Shown here piece after piece: positions 60,301 through 64,000 of a DNA stretch of 64,000 nt; position 1 is the first letter of the stretch; each line of letters begins with the position of its first letter. Position numbers and translations under genes: made by a program. The notes under the pieces were generated by a model. The model worked only from the letters and a program-made list of their open reading frames with translations, ran no database searches and was not told the DNA's origin. Source of the stretch: Camarhynchus parvulus (lineage: Eukaryota; Chordata; Aves; Passeriformes; Thraupidae); the NCBI RefSeq assembly GCF_901933205.1, contig NC_044572.1, positions 89,866,965 to 89,930,964 of the forward strand. Reading direction: 5' to 3'.

Positions 60301-61041
60301 GAGGTCTCAAAATGTGTTCTTTAGGGAATTTGACTGTGGACGCCTGTCAGACCTTACACTTCTGAGGCAGCTGTACTGCCTTTCAGCAAAGCAAGTGAAC
60401 TCCACACACATCTGCAGGCAAGGGGCACACTTAGATATTTTTACTTTTTCCACCAAAAATATACCTTATGAAGAGACAGGAAAATCTCTTGCTAAAATAT
60501 TTCCAACAAGTATGCTTAATGAACAATATTTATCTTTTACTTACAAGATGTGCAATAAATTGATACATTTGGGTAATGCTTGTGCTTGGCTTAGTTCTTT
60601 TCTGCCATATTCTGGTCTGGTAACAAAAGGCAATGAAAGCAAATGTTAGCACATCCTTTACAGGCTGAGATGCCACTTCATGAGTTACTCTAAAGCAATG
60701 CTGATGTCAGTTTATGTAAGTTTAAAAGCAGAATAATTTCATAAAGTTTCAGACATCCTCAAGTTAGGCTTTGCTGCACAACCCCATTGGAAAGATATGT
60801 GGGATATTTATTTGTTGCGAATGATTTCTGTTACTTTAAAACACAGTGATATGTCTGCAATTTTTGAGACCTGAAAAGCTAACTTTATTTCTGTCTTTTG
60901 TAGGATGGTACCTTGTTTCACCCACAAACCCAGAGGTGTGTACAAGCCGAGGCAAACGCTTACAATGGGAACCCAGCACCATTGTTGCGACCTTGTACCA
61001 ACTCGGACTATCAAAAATGGTTCTTCAAAGAAAGAAGTTGA
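14797..61041 (+). CDS. GALNT12: GALNT12, polypeptide N-acetylgalactosaminyltransferase 12 (complete, 10 coding exons)
   Basis: Joined coding exons: 14797-15176, 28906-29075, 29789-29978, 33303-33488, 35707-35824, 41793-41969, 44532-44663, 51743-51856, 58416-58571 and 60904-61041. They total 1761 nt, or 586 residues; human GALNT12 has 581. The enzyme transfers GalNAc from UDP-GalNAc to Ser/Thr in the Golgi, the first step of mucin O-glycans. Seen: a type II membrane anchor (about residues 22-38), a stem, a GT-A catalytic domain (about 130-450) with a D-C-H metal motif at 231-233, VGH with His366 as likely third metal ligand, and the Gal/GalNAc-T motif WGGEN at 338-342. A C-terminal ricin-type lectin domain (about 450-586) ends with a QKW at 578-580. 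The best match is GALNT12, not a paralogue, from near-identity through segments such as [24 protein letters not shown]6 upstream confirms the locus. No disabling change is seen. Confidence 0.96.
17608..17690. repeat. GALNT12: T/G-rich low-complexity tract
   Basis: Long T-runs interrupted by G-runs, including a GGGGGG near 17625, in GALNT12 intron 1. It has the same character as the tracts at 20880, 26429 and 30172. Confidence 0.8.
18885..19010 (-). mobile_element. Probable degraded CR1 LINE relic
   Basis: The segment around gttggaagt...ctttgg...ctagtccaac follows the pattern of the antisense 3' region of avian CR1 elements (GTTGGAA, a CTTT-centred middle, then AGTCCAAC). It is heavily diverged, and no terminal ATTCTRTG-type repeat was seen. 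Identification is from pattern memory only, and the borders are approximate. Confidence 0.38.
19587..19599. promoter_or_regulatory. Perfect T-MARE (Maf/NF-E2/AP-1 type) site
   Basis: The 13-bp palindrome tgctgactcagca equals the full consensus TPA-type Maf recognition element. A half-site, gctgactc, lies 46 bp upstream at 19541-19548. The motif match is exact; binding and function are inference. Confidence 0.5.
20006..20034. repeat. Perfect 12-bp inverted repeat with 5-nt loop
   Basis: The arms caaaacaatctt (20006-20017) and aagattgttttg (20023-20034) are exactly complementary around the loop gtgct. The stem is short for a microRNA precursor, and no function is assigned. Confidence 0.8.
20880..20945. 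repeat. GALNT12: T/G-rich low-complexity tract
   Basis: T-runs broken by G and GGGG in GALNT12 intron 1. Confidence 0.8.
26429..26565. repeat. GALNT12: (GTTT)n / T/G-rich tract
   Basis: About 135 bases made only of T and G apart from a few bases. It includes perfect (GTTT) runs near 26455-26472 and 26497-26514, and several GGGG runs. It is the longest such tract in the window. Overlapping open frames here (Phe/Val/Gly/Cys only) are artefacts. Confidence 0.88.
28906..29075 (+). CDS. GALNT12: GALNT12 coding exon 2
   Basis: The acceptor is ttacag/atgc and the donor is caaag/gtagga. It encodes residues 127-183 plus one base ([11 protein letters not shown] ... LVDDYSDK): the start of the catalytic GT-A fold, including the [15 protein letters not shown] segment typical of all GalNAc-transferases and the VDDYSD UDP-binding strand. 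Its 170 bases fit the frame exactly between exons 1 and 3. Confidence 0.95.
29076..29788 (+). other. GALNT12: GALNT12 intron 2
   Basis: Intron of 713 bp between gtagga and ttacag. No feature was seen within it. Confidence 0.85.
29789..29978 (+). CDS. GALNT12: GALNT12 coding exon 3 (metal-binding DxH motif)
   Basis: Encodes residues 184-246 plus two bases. Seen: [21 protein letters not shown], which is nearly identical to human GALNT12, then [17 protein letters not shown]. Asp231 and His233 form the DxH motif that holds the catalytic manganese. The middle residue is Cys rather than the Ser found in many family members; human GALNT12 also has Cys. The acceptor is ttacag/aaca and the donor is gcaag/gtgagc. 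Confidence 0.95.
30172..30240. repeat. GALNT12: T/G-rich low-complexity tract
   Basis: Long T-runs with G interruptions in intron 3, ending about 200-260 bases after exon 3. Confidence 0.8.
30620..30648. repeat. GALNT12: (CAAA)n tract
   Basis: Short A-rich run with caaa units in intron 3. It is the complement in kind of the (GTTT) tracts on the plus strand. Confidence 0.75.
31427..31439 (+). promoter_or_regulatory. CTCF-type core motif
   Basis: The sequence ccactagatggca fits the published CTCF core consensus CCASYAGRKGGCR at all 13 positions. It lies in GALNT12 intron 3 within a slightly CpG-enriched stretch. The exact match is seen; occupancy is inference. Confidence 0.5.
33303..33488 (+). 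CDS. GALNT12: GALNT12 coding exon 4
   Basis: Encodes residues 247-308 plus two bases: the [25 protein letters not shown] and [17 protein letters not shown] segments of the catalytic domain, then a basic variable loop (REQKRRKSK) where human has RERIRMQSP. The acceptor is accag/gatt. The donor is atcag/gttaat, which keeps GT but departs from the gtragt consensus at position +3. Frame is maintained exactly on both sides. Confidence 0.95.
33489..35706 (+). other. GALNT12: GALNT12 intron 4
   Basis: Intron of 2.2 kb, AT-rich, with no recognisable feature beyond short T-runs. Confidence 0.82.
35707..35824 (+). CDS. GALNT12: GALNT12 coding exon 5 (Gal/GalNAc-T motif)
   Basis: Encodes the end of Arg309 through Arg348: [20 protein letters not shown] then [19 protein letters not shown]. 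The WGGEN at 338-342 is the signature of the acceptor-binding part of the active site in all GalNAc-transferases. The acceptor is catag/gtct and the donor is agg/gtaggt, phase 0. Confidence 0.96.
35825..41792 (+). other. GALNT12: GALNT12 intron 5
   Basis: Intron of 6.0 kb. The part from about 39180 to 40340 is markedly AT-rich. Open frames here (for example 139 codons at 40875-41294) do not resemble known proteins. No mobile element was recognised. Confidence 0.8.
41793..41969 (+). CDS. GALNT12: GALNT12 coding exon 6
   Basis: Encodes residues 349-407: [20 protein letters not shown], then [20 protein letters not shown], then [19 protein letters not shown]. The VGH histidine (His366) corresponds to the third metal ligand of the family. 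The acceptor is ctcag/atatgg and the donor is ctg/gtgagt, phase 0 at both ends (59 codons). Confidence 0.96.
41970..44531 (+). other. GALNT12: GALNT12 intron 6
   Basis: Intron of 2.6 kb, ending in an unusually long T/C-rich tract (about 44473-44529) directly before the exon 7 acceptor. Nothing else was recognised. Confidence 0.82.
44473..44529 (+). promoter_or_regulatory. GALNT12: Long polypyrimidine tract of the exon 7 acceptor
   Basis: Nearly 57 bases of T and C with only two short A interruptions, followed by cag/gaacca. This is a strong binding site for U2AF/PTB-type factors and supports the exon 7 start. Confidence 0.7.
44532..44663 (+). CDS. GALNT12: GALNT12 coding exon 7
   Basis: Encodes residues 408-451: [20 protein letters not shown], then [20 protein letters not shown], then FFGM. 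This is the end of the catalytic domain and the linker into the lectin domain. [15 protein letters not shown] is nearly identical to human. The acceptor is ttcag/gaac and the donor is atg/gtatgt, phase 0 at both ends (44 codons). Confidence 0.96.
44664..51742 (+). other. GALNT12: GALNT12 intron 7
   Basis: Intron of 7.1 kb. It contains the perfect tandem duplication at 49622-50126. A weak LTR-like stretch around 45718-46030 was considered and not accepted. No exon was recognised. Confidence 0.82.
49622..50126. repeat. Perfect 250-bp tandem duplication with 5-bp spacer
   Basis: Copy 1 (49622-49871) and copy 2 (49877-50126) are identical base for base by eye, with a period of 255. The spacer agagt (49872-49876) copies part of a gagagttac that occurs about 20 bases earlier in the unit. 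Each copy carries a CACGTG E-box and the same 70-codon open frame, which resembles no known protein. The identity means either a very recent duplication or an assembly artefact. Confidence 0.95.
51743..51856 (+). CDS. GALNT12: GALNT12 coding exon 8 (start of the lectin domain)
   Basis: Encodes residues 452-489: [20 protein letters not shown], then [18 protein letters not shown]. This is the first (alpha) beta-trefoil repeat of the ricin-type lectin domain, with a CFD in the place of the CLD sugar-binding motif. Human has CFD too. The acceptor is attag/ctga and the donor is cag/gtaaga, phase 0. Confidence 0.95.
53467..53484. repeat. Poly(T) tract
   Basis: Uninterrupted run of T in GALNT12 intron 8. 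Confidence 0.85.
53775..54300. repeat. Purine-rich segment (strand asymmetry)
   Basis: The plus strand is dominated by A and G (gga, gaa, ggg units) for about 500 bases, with no clear tandem unit. Five overlapping minus-strand open frames arise here because pyrimidine-rich reading contains few stop codons. They look non-coding: low-complexity Leu/Pro/Ser/Phe. Confidence 0.6.
56440..56456. repeat. (AAT)n microsatellite
   Basis: Short run of aat units (ataataataataataac) in intron 8. Confidence 0.75.
57863..58265 (-). mobile_element. Solo LTR (391 bp, class II/ERVK-like) with 6-bp target duplication
   Basis: The element proper is 57869-58259, starting tgtgacgg and ending caaca, so both ends have the TG...CA form. 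The identical 6-bp repeat aaggac flanks it at 57863-57868 and 58260-58265. Transcription sense is probably minus: on that strand an AT-rich box and an aataaa signal come about 90 bases before the end, followed by a plausible U5. A perfect 10-bp hairpin (58214-58238) lies near the plus-strand 3' end. No internal retroviral gene is present. It resembles an LTR type common in songbirds (from memory). It lies antisense in GALNT12 intron 8. Confidence 0.85.
58214..58238. repeat. Perfect 10-bp hairpin inside the LTR
   Basis: The arms gaaaaatcct (58214-58223) and aggatttttc (58229-58238) pair exactly around the loop gagaa. On the LTR sense strand this lies within the first 50 bases. Confidence 0.8.
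58416..58571 (+). CDS. GALNT12: GALNT12 coding exon 9 (lectin domain)
   Basis: Encodes residues 490-541: [20 protein letters not shown], then [20 protein letters not shown], then [12 protein letters not shown]. This is the middle of the beta-trefoil lectin domain. It is less conserved than the catalytic exons (human has EGCIAVEAGMDTLIMHLCEE), as is usual for this family. The acceptor is tgtag/tttt and the donor is gag/gtaagt, phase 0 (52 codons). Confidence 0.95.
58572..60903 (+). other. GALNT12: GALNT12 intron 9
   Basis: Intron of 2.3 kb, from a consensus gtaagt to a tgtag acceptor. No recognised feature. Confidence 0.83.
60904..61041 (+). CDS. GALNT12: GALNT12 coding exon 10 (terminal)
   Basis: Encodes residues 542-586 and the TGA stop at 61039-61041: [20 protein letters not shown], then [20 protein letters not shown], then FKERS. 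It is the last lectin repeat, with a Q-K-W (578-580) typical of ricin-type trefoils. The human protein ends FFKERML, so the terminus differs by only a residue or two. The acceptor is tgtag/gatg. Confidence 0.95.
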   Translation, partial: DGTLFHPQTQRCVQAEANAYNGNPAPLLRPCTNSDYQKWFFKERS

Positions 61042-62630
61042 TCCAGATGTTGTCTAGGATATAGCCGAATACAAAAAAAATGTGCTCTTTATAGTCAGCA
61101 GTTAGTCAGCCTTTTGAAAAGCTCATAAGTGATATATTTTTGTATGGAAAGAACTGTAATTAGTTGACAAGCCTTGGATGTCGTTTCCTGGAGTTTTAGA
61201 AGGCACTAAGTATTGAGAGCTTCATAAAGTGCCACAGAATCTGCTCCTTTTTATTTGGCAGCTACATATCTGCTTCTGAAGTGTCTTAGGTTTTTTTCAT
61301 AAGTGACATTTTTTTAATCTACTGTGTGGAAGTAAGGCAGTCAAAAAAATTGCACTAATGTTAATCTGCCAATAACTACAAATATTTATTTTTCTACTAA
61401 AACATTCTCAAGTTGGATCTTTTACAGATAGTAATTAATAATTGTTCTTGTCTTTTAAATACCAAGAAGGTAAATGTAGGCCATATTCTGCCCTAAGTGA
61501 CTACCACAAGCCCTCACTGAAGACAGTGTGGATTTACACATAAAGGCAGAGTATGACTGCATGTTTTTGCACAAATAACAATCTAGTTGTATACAAATTG
61601 CACATGCTTGACAATACTATACCTTAAATGGTCTGACAGTTTTAGATGTTCATGGCACTTGAAAAGTTTCTAATCGTGCTTAAGATGGTTTGGGAGTAAA
61701 ATGGGGATTTTCTCATCTTTCTTAAAGGCAGAAGGCAGCAATATTTAAAGATGATGCTTTTGGGAAAACCTCTTTAGATTCATATGGGCCCAGCTCTGTG
61801 GCTGTGTCCTAGAATCCACAACCAACTTTAACGTTATGTGGATTTTCAATATGCATAAAACTTTCAAGATAAGACCTATCAACAATTCTTTTGTAAAAAA
61901 TTTAAAATTACAGTTAGAGAAAATGAGTCTTAACATTTAAGTGTTTAAATGCGTCATGTAAAAATGATTATATTTTAAAAACAGTTTTGCAACTGATTTC
62001 TGTGAAATTCAGCTAATATTAATACAAAAATTATTGTCTTTGAGGTATAACTTGCATTTTGTCTGGGAGCTCCTTTTAGATGAGTTGACCCTGCATGCGG
62101 TCCTGTTGAAAACAGAGGGTGTAATCTGCAGCAGTACAGGATGGTTTGTGCCCTGGTGTCTGGGATCTGCCTTGCCCAGCAACATGTCTGGCCATCGACC
62201 ATCAGCATTACCATGTTGATTAGAAGGGTTTCAGCTCGTAAGAGGAGTTTCTTTCCCTGTCAGATGAAGGAATGCTTATGTGTAGAAGGATGAAAAAATG
62301 TCAACCTTTTTTCCCCCAGAACTCTGGGCACCTGTTCTGATTAGTTTGGTATGTGTTTTGTTATTTGCTTTTGTTCATGTTTTCTATAAAAAATGTACAG
62401 CCTTTCCTTTGAATCCCCATAAGCTCATGCCATTTTGGCATACCTATTTATATGATTGGGGTGTGGGGGGAGGGTTTCTGCCTGTAGGAGATACATGTGT
62501 ACGTGTTCTTCCAAGGTCTTTCTTACCCATGTAGATAGAAGGTTTTTGTGAGCACCTTTGAAATTTTGTCTCTGTGGGCTAGACTGATGAAACTCATGTT
62601 AGAATTAATAAAATATTTTGTCATTCAGTC
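61042..62630 (+). other. GALNT12: GALNT12 3' untranslated region (inferred)
   Basis: From the stop codon to just past the first canonical poly(A) signal. The region is AT-rich with no further exon-like sequence. Its length is inferred from the signal position; shorter forms using non-canonical signals are possible. Confidence 0.6.
62607..62612 (+). terminator. GALNT12: GALNT12 poly(A) signal
   Basis: This is the first aataaa after the stop codon, about 1.57 kb downstream. It is followed within 10-40 bases by T- and GT-rich sequence (attttgtcattcagtcgagtg), as expected of a cleavage site. Confidence 0.6.
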
Positions 62631-64000
62631 GAGTGGGAAATGTTTTATCCACTATATTTTTTTTTCTTGTGGTCAGTGGTTTTCATTTAATCATTTTGCT
62701 GATCTCTTAGGCCCAGATCCCCACAGAACTTGGGAGAAGACAGCTTCATTTTATGGTGTCTCAAGTTCTGTTTCCTGAACTCAGTAGTGCTTCTGTTCAC
62801 CTGGTAGCAGCAGTGGTTTATACTTTGTGGAGCCACAAATCAAAAGTGAGTGTCTGTATGAGAGAACAGCAAGGATTTTCTCTTAATTTTTGCTTTGCCT
62901 TCTTGACTGCTGATTGAACAATGTTAGTAGCTGATAAAAGCCCAGCTACTAGAATCACAGCCAACCTCCATTCTCAGTAAGGTTTTCTTAGTCTTGGGAT
63001 TTCAAGATTTCATCATCAGATGGTGGTATGCAAGAGAAACTTAGTAAGTGGAAATTATTTTCTATACATCTTTTCACTTTGCCCTTGTTTAGTATTGATG
63101 TTTTTGGCTTCCTGCAGCTAAGATGTTTTCACATATGCCAGCAAACCCGCCAGCCTGGCTTGCATATTTGCTAGACAAACACACTTGAGTTCAAAAGCAA
63201 ACACCGAACATTAGCAATGCCACCAGCTTGCTCCCTCTGTGTTGGCCTTCTAGTCCCTCCTCTTACCATTTTTTATTCCTTGACAGCCTTTTCTTCTTCT
63301 CAACTCACTGGAGTTTTATTAATGCCTGGCTTCAGGTTTTGAGGGTGAAGGACTCCATCAAGCATCTGAGTCATGAAACACATCTTCAGACTTCCTTTAA
63401 CATCTCCAGACTTCCTTTTGCAGGAGGTCAGGGTTACCTGCTGAGGAATGGACTGTGGACTTCGGACTTCTCCTGAGCAGACATGGGGGTGGATGTCTCA
63501 TAGAAATGGAAAAATTGGAGGATTTCAGTCACAAATTAATGCTTATTCCTTAGTCTTGCTATTCCTGTATTTATGTATTTTTTTTTAAGAAAGCCATCCA
63601 GACTACAGTCAGGTACCTAATTATCATATTTATTAGAAATTATCAGGTAGTGATTTTGACTTTTTTTTCATTTACTCACCAATTTCCTTTCATTTAAAAA
63701 TTATGGGTCTTCAACATGGGCTAAAACTTATTGGATTTTCACTTCAACAGAAGACAGTACATGAACATTTCTTCTAAGAAATAAACCACTACAAGCTGTG
63801 GTAGTATGTGGCCTTGTCTGAACCATTATGTTGGGGGATTGATAGAGCTTGCACAAACACCTGGGAACAACAGTCGTCATCGTATATGCATCAGTCAACA
63901 TGAATTGGAAATAGTATTTCTTGCTGGCTCTGCTGAAAACAGAGACTCAAAAGTGTGTTCAATTTTTGTTATATTTATAGGAGGTGGTAAGATGCACTGC
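62631..64000. other. Downstream intergenic DNA
   Basis: No recognisable exon, RNA gene or mobile element was seen to the right edge. Open frames are short and unlike known proteins. Confidence 0.6.

Overview
This window is vertebrate nuclear DNA, most likely from a bird and probably a songbird. The genes have small exons with GT/AG borders spread over long AT-rich introns, and two CpG-island promoters are present. There are two solo retroviral LTRs and one faint CR1-like relic. The bird assignment is inference: it rests on the 391-bp LTR resembling a common passerine type and on the CR1-like piece. The gene identifications do not depend on it.

Two protein-coding genes lie head to head. On the minus strand are the first two coding exons of ANKS6 (6241-6596 and 2434-2933). 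It encodes an ankyrin-repeat/SAM protein of the primary cilium, and the rest of the gene lies beyond the left edge. On the plus strand is a complete GALNT12 (start codon 14797, stop 61039-61041). It encodes a Golgi polypeptide N-acetylgalactosaminyltransferase that starts mucin-type O-glycosylation. All ten coding exons were found, every junction keeps frame, and they sum to 1761 nt (586 residues plus stop). The same divergent pair sits on human 9q22.33, which supports both calls. The two genes do not work in one pathway; they are simply ancestral neighbours with CpG islands about 8 kb apart.

Layout: 1-2433 ANKS6 intron 2, with a 660-bp solo LTR at 687-1346; 2434-2933 ANKS6 exon 2; 2934-6240 intron 1, with a possible third LTR; 6241-6596 ANKS6 exon 1 inside a CpG island (about 5870-6970); about 6970-14270 AT-rich intergenic DNA; about 14270-15320 the GALNT12 CpG island and exon 1; 15177-28905 the long GALNT12 intron 1; exons 2-10 between 28906 and 61041; 3' UTR to a poly(A) signal at 62607-62612; then intergenic DNA to the right edge.

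No previously undescribed gene system was found. The most unusual structures are a perfect 250-bp tandem duplication with a 5-bp filler in GALNT12 intron 7, two solo LTRs each with an intact 6-bp target duplication, a perfect 13-bp Maf recognition element in intron 1, a strong CTCF-type core in intron 3, and a perfect 12-bp inverted repeat in intron 1.
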